From contig JAQTXA010000001.1 in the NCBI GenBank assembly GCA_028689025.1, positions 1 through 64,000 of the forward strand: DNA of 64,000 bases, given 5' to 3'. This DNA is from Aliarcobacter sp. (GTDB lineage Bacteria > Campylobacterota > Campylobacteria > Campylobacterales > Arcobacteraceae). Position 1 is the stretch's first letter, and each line of letters begins with the position of its first letter. Below are positions 52,039-61,352 of the stretch, piece after piece. The notes below the pieces were generated by a model. The model did not search any database. It was given only the letters and a program-made list of their open reading frames with translations, and had not been told where the DNA came from. The position numbers were made by a program, and so were the translations under genes.

Positions 52039-53512
52039 CTTTTGTAATCACTTCATTTTTAATCATAATATTTTTTAATCTATTTATCTCTTGAGAATTT
52101 TGTGATAATTCACTTCTTAAATCATTTTTAATATCTGTTAGTAACTCTTCAACAGAATTTGCCATTTTATATTTATTTACAATGTCATGTGCTGTTTTTG
52201 AAGCTGATTCTAAATCTTCATGATTTATGGCATATTTCTCTTTTTCTATAACTTCTACACCAATAAATCCAGCTAAATCTCTTCTAATATTTTCACATAA
52301 TTCATGATAAGATGGATATGTTGAGTTAAGTTTTTGAACACTTTCATCAAATAAAGCAACTTTAGTTTTTGAAATAAACGCTTTTGAAGCTTGATAAATA
52401 GATAAAATCTCTTTTTGTCTATTATCTAAGATTTTTAGTTGTTTTTTTCCAAATTCTAGTTTGTTTTTTGCAATTAAAATATCATCATTATTTAATATTC
52501 TTTTATTATTTTTAATCATATTTAATAAAGCTTCATTTATCAAAGTTGCTAGTGTTGCAGAACTAAATCCAGCTGTTTCATTTACAAGTTTCTCAATATT
52601 TATTTCATGATTTTTACCAGTTAAATATAACTCTAAAATCTTTTTTCTATCATTAATATTTGGAAGTCCCACATGAACACGTCTGTCAAATCTTCCTGCT
52701 CGTAAAAGTGCATCATCTAAAACTTCGATTTTATTTGTTGCAGCAATTACAATAACGCCACTATCACCATCAAATCCATCCATTTGAGTTAGAAGTTCGT
52801 TTAAAGTTGATTCTCTTTCGTCATTTGATTTTCCACTTCTTGCTTTTCCAACAGCATCAATTTCATCAATAAAGATAATTGCAGGTGCACTTTGTTTTGC
52901 TTTCGCAAAAAGTTCTCGTACTCTTTTAGCACCCATTCCCACATATATTTGAACAAAACTTGCACCACTTTGATAAAAAAATGGAACATCAGCTTCACCA
53001 GCTACTGCCCTTGCAATTAAAGTTTTTCCAACACCTGGAGGTCCAACTAATAAAACACCTTTTGGAAGTTTAACACCTTGTTCTAGATATTTTTTTGGAT
53101 TATTTAAAAAATCAACAACCTCTTCAAGTTCCTCTTTTATCTCATTTATTCCTGCAACATCTTTAAAAGTAATATTTGAAGTAACAGCTTGAATATTTGA
53201 GTTTAAATCCTCATTTGAAATTTTTGCTTTTGATTTTGTAAGTTCATTATCAAAAGATGTTGTTTCTTTATTGATTTTTTTATTTTTATTAAAAAAAGCT
53301 CTAACTTTTTCTTGTTTTACTTTTAAATATAGAGCTAAAAAAAGTAAAATAAATAAAAATCCAATCCCTACATAATAAGAATTCCCAGCAATATGTGAAC
53401 TACTTTTATAAATAGTATATAAAAATAAAATCAGCAATACAACTGCTGACATGGCCATTAGTTTAAAATTTTTTTCTAAATTCTTGTTATTATTATTTGA
53501 ATCTTGCAACAT
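52028..53512 (-). CDS. FtsH-like AAA+ ATPase without a functional HEXXH
   Basis: 494 aa. Two N-terminal membrane helices (about 17-35 and 47-64), then an FtsH-type AAA domain: Walker A GPPGVGKT (157-164), Walker B IFIDEID (213-219), pore loop FVQIYVGMGA and second region of homology ATNKIEVLDDALLRAGRFDR. The M41 peptidase part is short, and the zinc motif HEAGH is replaced by YQASK (373-377), so it should not cleave peptides by itself. Helicobacter has a similar second FtsH-like gene next to mtaB. It probably acts as a membrane unfoldase or chaperone. Confidence 0.88.
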   Translation of the reverse strand: MLQDSNNNNKNLEKNFKLMAMSAVVLLILFLYTIYKSSSHIAGNSYYVGIGFLFILLFLALYLKVKQEKVRAFFNKNKKINKETTSFDNELTKSKAKISNEDLNSNIQAVTSNITFKDVAGINEIKEELEEVVDFLNNPKKYLEQGVKLPKGVLLVGPPGVGKTLIARAVAGEADVPFFYQSGASFVQIYVGMGAKRVRELFAKAKQSAPAIIFIDEIDAVGKARSGKSNDERESTLNELLTQMDGFDGDSGVIVIAATNKIEVLDDALLRAGRFDRRVHVGLPNINDRKKILELYLTGKNHEINIEKLVNETAGFSSATLATLINEALLNMIKNNKRILNNDDILIAKNKLEFGKKQLKILDNRQKEILSIYQASKAFISKTKVALFDESVQKLNSTYPSYHELCENIRRDLAGFIGVEVIEKEKYAINHEDLESASKTAHDIVNKYKMANSVEELLTDIKNDLRSELSQNSQEINRLKNIMIKNEVITKDDI

Positions 53513-54761
53513 TTTTATCAGCCTTTACTTCATAATCATCTATAAAAACCCAATCTCCAACTAAATCCACAGGAGAATCTATCTCTATTTGATTGAAAAA
53601 TTGATCGAAACCTATATATTTCCCATTTTTTTCTTGTTCTATTAAAACTTCTAATATTTTGTTATTTTCTTTTCTAAAATCATAATTTTTCTGTTCAATG
53701 ATTTTTGTTAATTCATTGTATCTAATTTTAGCAATGTCACCTTTTATCTGAGGTTTCATAGTAGCACTTGGTGTTCCATCTCTTTTTGAGTAAGTAAAGG
53801 CATGAATATGAGTTAAAGGAAATCTATGAAGATTTTCCATAGCTTCACGCCATAACTCATCAGTTTCTCCAGGATGTCCAACAATAAAATCTGTTCCTAA
53901 AGCATATCCATTTGAACTTAAAAACTCAAAAAGTTCTAAGTCTGATAATACTTTATTTCTTCTATTCATTATCTGTAACATCTCTTTTGAAGTGTGTTGA
54001 AGTGCAATATGAAGATGTTTTGCCATAAATGGCTCATTTATTAGCTCTTTAAATTCATCATCAATTTGAATAGGTTCAATGCTTCCCATTCTTATTCTTC
54101 GTACACCTTTAATTAAAGACATTTTTTTAAGAAGTTTTGCAAGACTCGTATGTTGTTTTTTTCCATAAGAACCAACATTTGTTCCAGTTAAAATAAACTC
54201 TCCAAAACCATTAGCTGCTAGTGTTGTAACTTGCTCTAGTATTTTATCTTCAGAATAACTTCTTGCATCTCCTCTTACATAAGGGATAATACAATATGAA
54301 CATCTAAAATCACAACCCTCTTGAATTTTTATAAACGCCCTACTTTTTCCAATAAACTCTTCAACTATTGTTTCATCAATATGTGTTAAATCACCAGCAT
54401 GAAAAAATCTGCTTTCATTTAATAAAAGCTCATTTATTTTCTCTTTTTCAGAGTGACCAAATAAAGAATCAACTTTATCTTCTTTGAAAAGCGCTTCACC
54501 TTTTGTCCAAACTCCACAACCTGTAAATACAACTCTTGGATCTTTTGGAAGTTTTTTTAAACCACTTATATAACCACGCGCTGTGCTATCAGCACTATTT
54601 GTAACTGTACATGAGTTTATTACAACTACATCAGCATCTTTTTCATTTTGTGTTACTTCAAAATCTTTTAGATTACTCATCATAACTTGAGTATCAAATA
54701 CATTTGTTCTGCAACCAAAAGTTTTAAAATATACTTTTGGTCTGTTTTGTGAAAAATTCAT
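53493..54761 (-). CDS. mtaB: tRNA t6A37 methylthiotransferase
   Basis: 422 aa radical-SAM methylthiotransferase. The N-terminal UPF0004 domain has Cys in TFGCRTN, NSCTVT and FTGCGVW; the radical-SAM cluster is GCDFRCSYCIIPYVRG. The MtaB (rather than MiaB or RimO) type is suggested by NSCTVTNSADSTARG and by the neighbours. It makes ms2t6A at position 37 of tRNAs. It overlaps the downstream FtsH-like gene by 20 nt. Confidence 0.9.
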   Translation of the reverse strand: MNFSQNRPKVYFKTFGCRTNVFDTQVMMSNLKDFEVTQNEKDADVVVINSCTVTNSADSTARGYISGLKKLPKDPRVVFTGCGVWTKGEALFKEDKVDSLFGHSEKEKINELLLNESRFFHAGDLTHIDETIVEEFIGKSRAFIKIQEGCDFRCSYCIIPYVRGDARSYSEDKILEQVTTLAANGFGEFILTGTNVGSYGKKQHTSLAKLLKKMSLIKGVRRIRMGSIEPIQIDDEFKELINEPFMAKHLHIALQHTSKEMLQIMNRRNKVLSDLELFEFLSSNGYALGTDFIVGHPGETDELWREAMENLHRFPLTHIHAFTYSKRDGTPSATMKPQIKGDIAKIRYNELTKIIEQKNYDFRKENNKILEVLIEQEKNGKYIGFDQFFNQIEIDSPVDLVGDWVFIDDYEVKADKNVARFK

Positions 54762-54779
54762 TAATATCTGTTTCCTAAT

Positions 54780-56525
54780 TTATCTTTGTATAATTTCATC
54801 TTCCAAATCTTTTGGAACTTTTTTACTTCTTGAAGCTGGCCCATAGGCATTATCTGTTCTATTAATATTGATTTGTTGTGTTGGATATGCTATATGTATA
54901 TCATCTTCTTTCATAAATGCATCAAGTATTTCAGGACTTATTGTACTTCTTAAAACTAATGCAGCATAAGAATTTGTCAAATACCAAGAAGAGATAACAA
55001 TACCATGAGGTTCAACAAATGTGAAAACTCTAGGTTCTACTCCTGTTGCTCGTAATTGATACTTACTTCTCATTTTTGATAACTGTTTTCTTGTGATATC
55101 CGTATAACCTTTTGAATAATGTTTTAAAATATCCCTAGCTATTTTTTGTGCTTTTTTATGGTTTGAATCAAATGTGATTGCGATATCAATTCCATCCCAA
55201 ACAGTTCTAAGTCCTGAGTGAGTATAGTTAGCAATTAGTTCAGAAAAAATGTAGTTATTTGGAATAAAAAATATTCTTCCCGTTCTTCTGTTTGTTGTAT
55301 AAGAAGTTAAAGTAATATCTTCTCTAATAGTTATTTTAAATAAAGAAATATCTAAAACATCCCCAACAGTTTCAACATTTCCTTTGCTAACTTTAATTCT
55401 ATCTCCCACTTGAATAGAACCAGATGTTACAATTACCATCCAACCAAAAATAGACATAAACCAATCTTTTAGAGCAATGGCAATCCCTGCAGATGCGAAT
55501 CCAAGGATTGTTACAAGATATGAAACATTATCTATATATGAAAATAAAACAACCATTACAATCAAAAATACTAAAGTAAAATTGATTATTTTATTAACCA
55601 TATAGTAGTTTTCATTTTGTGAAAAATATCTTTTTAAAGCAAGTTTTACTAAAAAAGCAATTATTGATAAAATTACAATAATTATAAAAATAACAACCAT
55701 TTTTTGAACTTGTTGAGATATTTGGTTTTTAATCTCTAAAATTACTTGTTCAATTTTTCTAGTATATACCTCTTCAGTTGTAGTAACAATCTCTAAAACC
55801 ATCTCAAAATCTTTTTTCTCTTTATCTAAAAAAGTGATTTTTTCTTTATATTCAGGTTTTTGATTTAAATTAAATAGCTCTAAATATAAAAGTAACTCTT
55901 CATCAAGTTTTGTAGTTACATAATCAATATCTGTATCTAATGTTTTAAAAGTTTTTTTATTTGTTTCTAATTTTTTTATTTGAGATAAAGCATTTATTAT
56001 TCCAAAAGGATTTGTAATATTTTCATATTTTTCAATTTCAGGAGGATTAATAAGCCCACCAATTGGTGAACCTTTATACTCATTAATTAATTCTAATTCA
56101 TTCTCTTTAACTCTAATTTTATTATGCATTTGATAAGTTAGTTCATCTGAAATATTTGTTTTTCTTTTCAAATTTTCTTTTAAATCAGCCAATTCATTAG
56201 AAATTTTACTGTAAGAGCTATAGTTTGAATACCTTTTTAATAAAATATTATCTTTTAATTCAGCTTCTATTTTTGCAATACTTTCAAGTAAAATATTTAT
56301 TCCTGCAATATCTTGCATATTTTGTTCTTTACTTTTTAAATCCTGAAGCTCTTGTTTTTTCTTTAGTTCTAACTCTTTTTGAGCCTCTTCATATTTTTCA
56401 GTTATGATATTTTGTTCAATCTTTTTTACTTCTGCTTTATCTTTTTTATCAACAGTTGATTCTACTGTGTTCTCAGCCCATAAGAAACAACTAATACATA
56501 ATATAAATGCTAATTTTTTAATCAA
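54780..56525 (-). CDS. MscS-family mechanosensitive channel with long periplasmic domain
   Basis: 581 aa from a TTG start (56523-56525) with AAGG in front and a signal peptide (MIKKLAFILCISCFLWA). A coiled-coil extracytoplasmic region (about 25-250) is followed by membrane helices and the MscS pore: GFASAGIAIALKDWFMSIFGW, then GDRIKVSKGNVETVGDVLDI and FIPNNYIFSE. It is larger than E. coli MscS and more like MscK/YnaI-type channels. Second gene of the aroB operon, 1 nt after aroB. Confidence 0.9.
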   Translation of the reverse strand: MIKKLAFILCISCFLWAENTVESTVDKKDKAEVKKIEQNIITEKYEEAQKELELKKKQELQDLKSKEQNMQDIAGINILLESIAKIEAELKDNILLKRYSNYSSYSKISNELADLKENLKRKTNISDELTYQMHNKIRVKENELELINEYKGSPIGGLINPPEIEKYENITNPFGIINALSQIKKLETNKKTFKTLDTDIDYVTTKLDEELLLYLELFNLNQKPEYKEKITFLDKEKKDFEMVLEIVTTTEEVYTRKIEQVILEIKNQISQQVQKMVVIFIIIVILSIIAFLVKLALKRYFSQNENYYMVNKIINFTLVFLIVMVVLFSYIDNVSYLVTILGFASAGIAIALKDWFMSIFGWMVIVTSGSIQVGDRIKVSKGNVETVGDVLDISLFKITIREDITLTSYTTNRRTGRIFFIPNNYIFSELIANYTHSGLRTVWDGIDIAITFDSNHKKAQKIARDILKHYSKGYTDITRKQLSKMRSKYQLRATGVEPRVFTFVEPHGIVISSWYLTNSYAALVLRSTISPEILDAFMKEDDIHIAYPTQQININRTDNAYGPASRSKKVPKDLEDEIIQR

Positions 56526-56526
56526 T

Positions 56527-57561
56527 TTAAAAACCTTTTAATATTTCTATAACATCATTTTTTGTAACTTCATTTGTGATTTTACAATCACCCAAACCAA
56601 CTGGAAGAATAAATTTAATTTTATTATCTAAAGACTTTTTATCTAAGAAAAAGTGCTCATAAAAATCTTCCACATCTTTGATTTTATAAGTTGTTGGAAT
56701 CTCATATTTTTCTAATAATTTTTTTACTCTTAACTCTTCATCTTTACTCATTAGGCCAATTTTTACAGCTAATGCATTTGCCATACACATACCAATTCCC
56801 ACAGCTTCACCATGTAAATAGGTATCATAGTTTGTTTCATTTTCAATAACATGACCAAAAGTATGACCATAATTAAGTGCTGCTCGTATTCCTAGCTCTT
56901 TTTCATCCTGCGAAACTACATCTGCTTTTGTTTGAACTGATTTTGCAATGGCAATTCTAATATTTTCATCATCATTTAAATCGTTTTGTTCTAACCACTC
57001 AAAAAAATCTTTGTTAAAAGTTACTGCCATTTTTACAATTTCAGCAACTCCTGCACCAAACTCTCTTTTTGGCAGAGTTTTTAAGAAATTTGGGTCAATA
57101 TGAACAGCAATTGGTTGATGAAATGCACCAACTAAGTTTTTACCAAATTTATTATTTATTCCTGTTTTTCCACCAACACTTGCATCAACTTGTGATAAAA
57201 GAGTTGTAGGAATTTGAACAAAATCAATACCTCGCTGATAAATTGAAGCTGCAAATCCAGTCATATCTCCAATAACACCACCACCAAAAGCAATAAGTAG
57301 GGATTTTCTATCAAGTCTGTGAGTAAAACAGTGAGCTAACATATCTTCAATTGTTTGCATATGTTTATACTCTTCACCATCAGGAATTGTACAAACACTA
57401 AGCTCACGTGCTTTTATTTTAGTTTTTAAATAATCCAAATGAAATCCACTAACAGTTGGATTTGTAATAATCACAACTTTTCTATCAAAATATAGTTCGT
57501 TTAATTCATCTATAAAAATTTCATAAGAGTTATCATGGGGTAAAGTAATTTTAACAGTCAT
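56527..57561 (-). CDS. aroB: 3-dehydroquinate synthase
   Basis: 344 aa. The NAD-binding GGGVIGDMTGFAASIYQRGI, the Zn/active-site LLSQVDASVGGKTGIN, and LNYGHTFGHVIE with its metal His are intact. It performs the second step of the shikimate pathway. First gene of a long minus-strand operon: aroB, mscS-like, mtaB, ftsH-like, bioV, mog and DASS transporter, all overlapping or less than 20 nt apart. The 181-bp gap to the divergent helicase gene holds the promoter. Confidence 0.96.
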   Translation of the reverse strand: MTVKITLPHDNSYEIFIDELNELYFDRKVVIITNPTVSGFHLDYLKTKIKARELSVCTIPDGEEYKHMQTIEDMLAHCFTHRLDRKSLLIAFGGGVIGDMTGFAASIYQRGIDFVQIPTTLLSQVDASVGGKTGINNKFGKNLVGAFHQPIAVHIDPNFLKTLPKREFGAGVAEIVKMAVTFNKDFFEWLEQNDLNDDENIRIAIAKSVQTKADVVSQDEKELGIRAALNYGHTFGHVIENETNYDTYLHGEAVGIGMCMANALAVKIGLMSKDEELRVKKLLEKYEIPTTYKIKDVEDFYEHFFLDKKSLDNKIKFILPVGLGDCKITNEVTKNDVIEILKGF

Positions 57562-57742
57562 TTTTATCTATCCAAATATTTATTTAATAAGGTCTTTATA
57601 TTAGCCAAAAAAAAACTAAAAATAGATTAAAAAGTCCCTATTTATGAGTCAAAAAGTAATTAATACAACATTCTAATCTACTTTTAGATATAATTAATAA
57701 AAATTAAGATTAGAAGGAAACATTATTAAAACTTTTACATCA

Positions 57743-59035
57743 ATGAACTTAGATGAAAAAATCATAAGTGCACTAAAAGATTTAGATTACAAAGAAGCTA
57801 CGGAAATACAAAAAAAAGCTATTCCAATTGCTTTAAAAAAAAGAGATATTCTAGCAGCTGCCCAAAGCGGTACTGGTAAAACTGCTGCTTTTTTATTACC
57901 AATATTAACGGAACTATTAGCAAATAAACAACCTAACAAACCAATTCTTAGAGCTTTAATTTTAGTTCCAACAAGAGAATTAGCAACTCAAATATCAAAA
58001 GCAGTTGATGACTTCTCAAAATATATGGAAGTAGAATCAATAGCAATGGTTGGTGGAGTTTCAACAAAAGACCAAGAGAAAAAAATAGCGAAAGGTCTTG
58101 ATATTTTAGTGGCAACTTCAGGAAGATTAATGGAACATTTAAAAAATGGAACTGTTGATTTATCAAGTGTTACAACAGTTGTAATTGACGAAGTTGATAC
58201 TATGCTTGATATGGGATTTTTAGAAGATATTGAAAAAATTCTTCCAAGTGTTGGACCAAAAAGACAAATTATGATGTTCTCTGCAACTATGAATCAAAAT
58301 GTTAAAAAACTTGCAAAAGAGTTTTTAACAGATCCAGTTGTAATTGAAGTTGCTCAACAAAGATCCGCTGTAAAAATCATCGACCAACAAATTGTTTTAG
58401 TTGATGAAGCAAATAAAGCAGCGGCATTATCATATATCATTGGTTCAAAAAACTATTCACAAGTTTTAGTTTTTGTAAATATGAAAATTGAAGCTGATAC
58501 TTTAGTAGAGCATTTAGAATTAGACGGTCTTCCTGCTGGTTGTATTCATGGAGATGTTAGACAAACTGCACGGGCAAAAGTTATGAGAAAATTCAAATCA
58601 GGAGAGATTAGAGTTTTAGTAGCAACTGATATAGCTGCAAGGGGAATTGATATAGAACTTCTTCCAATAGTTGTAAATTATGCCTTACCTGAAACTGTAA
58701 CTGATTATACTCATAGAATCGGAAGAACTGGACGAGCAGGAAATCCTGGAATTGCTTTGACACTTTTAAGTGTTAAGGATTATAAAATGATGATTGATAT
58801 TGAAAAAGAGTTAATCATAAATATTCCAAGAACTGAAGTTGAAGGTTTTGAAGCAACAGAAAAAAAACCAAGACTATTTAAAGCAAGACCAAAACAATTA
58901 AGTGTAAAAAAAGCGGAAGCTAGAAAAGTATCTAAAAAAACAGGTTATGCAAAAACAAATGCCCCTGAAAAAAAACCAGCTAAAAAGAAAAAAATTACTA
59001 AAAGAGATGATAATAGAAGTTTTGCTAAAAAATAA
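57743..59035 (+). CDS. DEAD-box RNA helicase (DEVD variant)
   Basis: 430 aa from the ATG at 57743. Motifs: Q motif EATEIQ, I AAQSGTGKT, Ia PTRELA, II DEVD (Val for the usual Ala), III SAT, IV VFVN, V ATDIAARGID, VI HRIGRTGRAG; a Lys-rich tail of about 60 residues follows. The ATG lacks a close Shine-Dalgarno; AAGGA at 57714-57718 lies 6 nt before an in-frame ATT at 57725, which would add MKTFTS and restore the conserved upstream Phe. It likely acts in ribosome assembly or RNA decay. Confidence 0.94.
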   Translation: MNLDEKIISALKDLDYKEATEIQKKAIPIALKKRDILAAAQSGTGKTAAFLLPILTELLANKQPNKPILRALILVPTRELATQISKAVDDFSKYMEVESIAMVGGVSTKDQEKKIAKGLDILVATSGRLMEHLKNGTVDLSSVTTVVIDEVDTMLDMGFLEDIEKILPSVGPKRQIMMFSATMNQNVKKLAKEFLTDPVVIEVAQQRSAVKIIDQQIVLVDEANKAAALSYIIGSKNYSQVLVFVNMKIEADTLVEHLELDGLPAGCIHGDVRQTARAKVMRKFKSGEIRVLVATDIAARGIDIELLPIVVNYALPETVTDYTHRIGRTGRAGNPGIALTLLSVKDYKMMIDIEKELIINIPRTEVEGFEATEKKPRLFKARPKQLSVKKAEARKVSKKTGYAKTNAPEKKPAKKKKITKRDDNRSFAKK

Positions 59036-59057
59036 GAGAAGTTAAAAACTTCTCTTA
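59033..59057. terminator. Bidirectional terminator hairpin
   Basis: Stem TAAGAGAAGTT / AACTTCTCTTA with a 3-nt loop between the convergent helicase and hemH genes, starting at the helicase stop codon. Confidence 0.7.
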
Positions 59058-59059
59058 AT

Positions 59060-59989
59060 CTATTTCATCCCCTCATAAATCTCTTTAATTGTTTCTATAA
59101 AATATCTATGATGATTTGGAGCCTTTGCAACTCTATAATCTTTTAATCCAAGTTTGTGTGCAACTTCTGCATATTCCATATCAAGTTCATACTCAGTCTC
59201 TGAATTATCAACTGTGAATGATATAGGATAGATTATTACCTTTGATTCAATCTCTTTTAACTTATCTTCCATATAAGGTCTTAACCACTCCATTGGCCCT
59301 AATCTTGATTGATATGCCACATGAATTTTCTTAAAAGTTATATTTTGAGATTCAAGCTCTTTTTTTGCACACTCAACATTTGCTAAAATATGTTTTTGAT
59401 ATAAATCACCTTTGTCAATGATTTTTTGAGTTAAACCATGAGCTGAAAATATAAGTTCGAAGTTTTCTGAATTTTCGCCTTTTAAAGCCTCTTTTATTCG
59501 CTCAACTATTGCTTTGTTATAGGAAATATTGTCATAATAACTATCTATTGTTTTAATTTTTTTATCAAGATTATATTTTTTTGCAACTTTTACAAACTCT
59601 TCAATTGATGATTTTGTAGTTGTACTTGAATAATGTGGATACATTGGAATTGCATAAATTTCGTCATATTTTACTAATTTTTCCATAATATCTTTTGCAA
59701 AGGGTGGTGTGTATCTCATCTCATAAAAAACATCTGCATCTAATTCTTTGTTTAATCTTCGCACCAATCTTTTTGTATGTCCAACTATTGGTGACATTCC
59801 ACCTAATTTTGCATAATTTTCTTTTGATTCTTTTAATCTTTTTGAAATAATTATTTGACCAATCATTGCTCTTATTGGTTGAGGAGCTCCAATAATATAT
59901 TTGTCATTAAACATATTTCTTAAAAATACTTTTACTTCATTTAAATTATTTGGGCCACCCATGTTCATTAAAACGACTGCTCTTTTCAA
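59060..59989 (-). CDS. hemH: Ferrochelatase
   Basis: 309 aa. MNMGGPNNLNEVKVFLRNMF, GGMSPI, the catalytic His in MYPHYSSTTT and LIFSAHGLTQ, and AYQSRLGPMEWLRP are all class-defining. It inserts Fe2+ into protoporphyrin IX. Its ATG overlaps the stop of the upstream SRPBCC gene by 4 nt. This is the longer Campylobacterota form with a Cys-poor C-terminus and no visible iron-sulfur cluster ligands. Confidence 0.95.
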   Translation of the reverse strand: MKRAVVLMNMGGPNNLNEVKVFLRNMFNDKYIIGAPQPIRAMIGQIIISKRLKESKENYAKLGGMSPIVGHTKRLVRRLNKELDADVFYEMRYTPPFAKDIMEKLVKYDEIYAIPMYPHYSSTTTKSSIEEFVKVAKKYNLDKKIKTIDSYYDNISYNKAIVERIKEALKGENSENFELIFSAHGLTQKIIDKGDLYQKHILANVECAKKELESQNITFKKIHVAYQSRLGPMEWLRPYMEDKLKEIESKVIIYPISFTVDNSETEYELDMEYAEVAHKLGLKDYRVAKAPNHHRYFIETIKEIYEGMK

Positions 59990-60438
59990 AATTTTTCCTT
60001 TTCTAAAATCTCTTTTGTAATTTTGTGTCTAAAATCAAACATCTTTTGTAAATCTTTTATTACAAAAACTTCTAATAATTTTCCAATAAATCCAAATGGC
60101 ATTTTAAAGGTTACAACATCTTTTAACTCACTCATATTTCCATGTTTTATGAAAATATGTTTATGTTCCCAAAAAGCAAAAGGTGATTTTAGGGCTAAAT
60201 CAACCAGTAAATTTGGCCCATCAATTTTTTCTATTTTCACTTCCCAATTCATTGGAATAAAATATTTTGTTGCTTTTATTTTTAATATTTGTGACACTAT
60301 TGGTTTGAAATCTTTTGTAAGTAATTCAACTTTTGTATCATTTGGAGTAATTTTTTGAAGATTATTTGTATCTATATGAAAATCAAAAAGTGATTTTACA
60401 TCGCAGTTAATATATGAACTTTTAATAAATGTTTGCAT
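59986..60438 (-). CDS. SRPBCC-fold protein upstream of hemH
   Basis: 150 aa. The helix-grip SRPBCC pattern is visible: a start QTFIKSSYINCDVKSLFDFH, then LQKITPNDTKVELL, and a long C-terminal helix (EVFVIKDLQKMFDFRHKI). Proteins of this type bind hydrophobic ligands and include polyketide cyclases and ligand carriers. Coupled to hemH through a 4-nt overlap, so a role with porphyrin or haem is possible but not shown. Confidence 0.8.
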   Translation of the reverse strand: MQTFIKSSYINCDVKSLFDFHIDTNNLQKITPNDTKVELLTKDFKPIVSQILKIKATKYFIPMNWEVKIEKIDGPNLLVDLALKSPFAFWEHKHIFIKHGNMSELKDVVTFKMPFGFIGKLLEVFVIKDLQKMFDFRHKITKEILEKEKF

Positions 60439-60518
60439 TTTTCTCTCCTTGTATAAATGTTTTATACAAGGATAATTTACAAGAAAATAGATAGTTTTAG
60501 TAGGTTAATTTTGTAGGT

Positions 60519-61229
60519 TTATAAACTTCTTCTCTCAATATACTCTCTAAAATCTTTAGCACCCTCTTTTGAACTTGTTATTATTTCAGAGATTCCTTCA
60601 AAAGATATTTCAAGTTTTGATTGTTCCACACTTCTCATAGATTTGATTTTATCTACATTTACGATATAAGATCTATGAACTCTAAAGAAATTTTTTCCAC
60701 TTAAAAGTGTTTTTAAATCCCCTATTTTTCGTCTTACATAAGCATCTGCTTCTTTAATTCTGATGATAACTTCATCTAAATCAGCTTTTATGTAATAAAT
60801 ATCATTTATATCTATTAAGTAGAGTTTATCACCTCTTTTTCCAAGGATTTTTTTTGCTTCATCACTTGATGAACTTTTAAAAGCTCTAATTTTATCTAAA
60901 ACATTTTTTATATCATTTGACTCTATTGGTTTTACCAAATATCCCATTCCACCCTTTTTAAAGGCTTCAAGGGCAAACTCTTCATAAGCTGTTTGAAATA
61001 TAATAAATGTTTTTGGTTCTATTTGCATAATAGAATCAGCAAGCTCAAGTCCTGTAATATTGGGCATAGAAATATCTAAAAAAACAGCATCAAATTTTGT
61101 TTTTGTTATCTCTTTTAGAGCCTCTATTGGATTATCAAAAGCTGTTATATCTTCAATTCCATTTTCATTTAACAATCTTTTTAATCTGCTTAAAGCTAAA
61201 CTCTCATCATCAACAATCATTATTTTCAA
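60519..61229 (-). CDS. LytTR-family response regulator
   Basis: 236 aa. Receiver domain with MIVDDES, the phospho-acceptor Asp in AVFLDISMP and Lys in YLVKPI. C-terminal LytTR DNA-binding domain (INDIYYIKADLDEV, FFRVHRSYIVNVDKI). It pairs with the LytS-type kinase gene 123 nt upstream on the same strand. A small hairpin at 61331-61348 and a GTCCC…GGGAC dyad near 61242-61263 lie in between and may set the ratio of the two proteins. Confidence 0.94.
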   Translation of the reverse strand: MKIMIVDDESLALSRLKRLLNENGIEDITAFDNPIEALKEITKTKFDAVFLDISMPNITGLELADSIMQIEPKTFIIFQTAYEEFALEAFKKGGMGYLVKPIESNDIKNVLDKIRAFKSSSSDEAKKILGKRGDKLYLIDINDIYYIKADLDEVIIRIKEADAYVRRKIGDLKTLLSGKNFFRVHRSYIVNVDKIKSMRSVEQSKLEISFEGISEIITSSKEGAKDFREYIERRSL

Positions 61230-61330
61230 CTTTTATCCTTTAAAATGTCCCATTTTAAAGGGACCATCTAATTTAATGTCTACTTTTTAACGATGAAATA
61301 AATTCATCTAAAAGTAGCAAAATCCTAAAG

Positions 61331-61348
61331 AAGGCAACGAGTTGCCTT
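61331..61348. terminator. Small hairpin between kinase and regulator genes
   Basis: AAGGCAAC-GA-GTTGCCTT, 8-bp stem; on the plus strand it is followed by TTATTTATTTT, on the minus strand by CTTTAGG. As it follows the kinase stop it may be a weak attenuator, but the better T-run is in the other direction. Confidence 0.35.
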
Positions 61349-61352
61349 TTAT

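Noticed and set aside
61242..61263. Riboswitch-like leader before the LytTR regulator gene
   Set aside because: Only a 5-bp GTCCC/GGGAC stem with an 8-nt loop is visible; no known riboswitch core.
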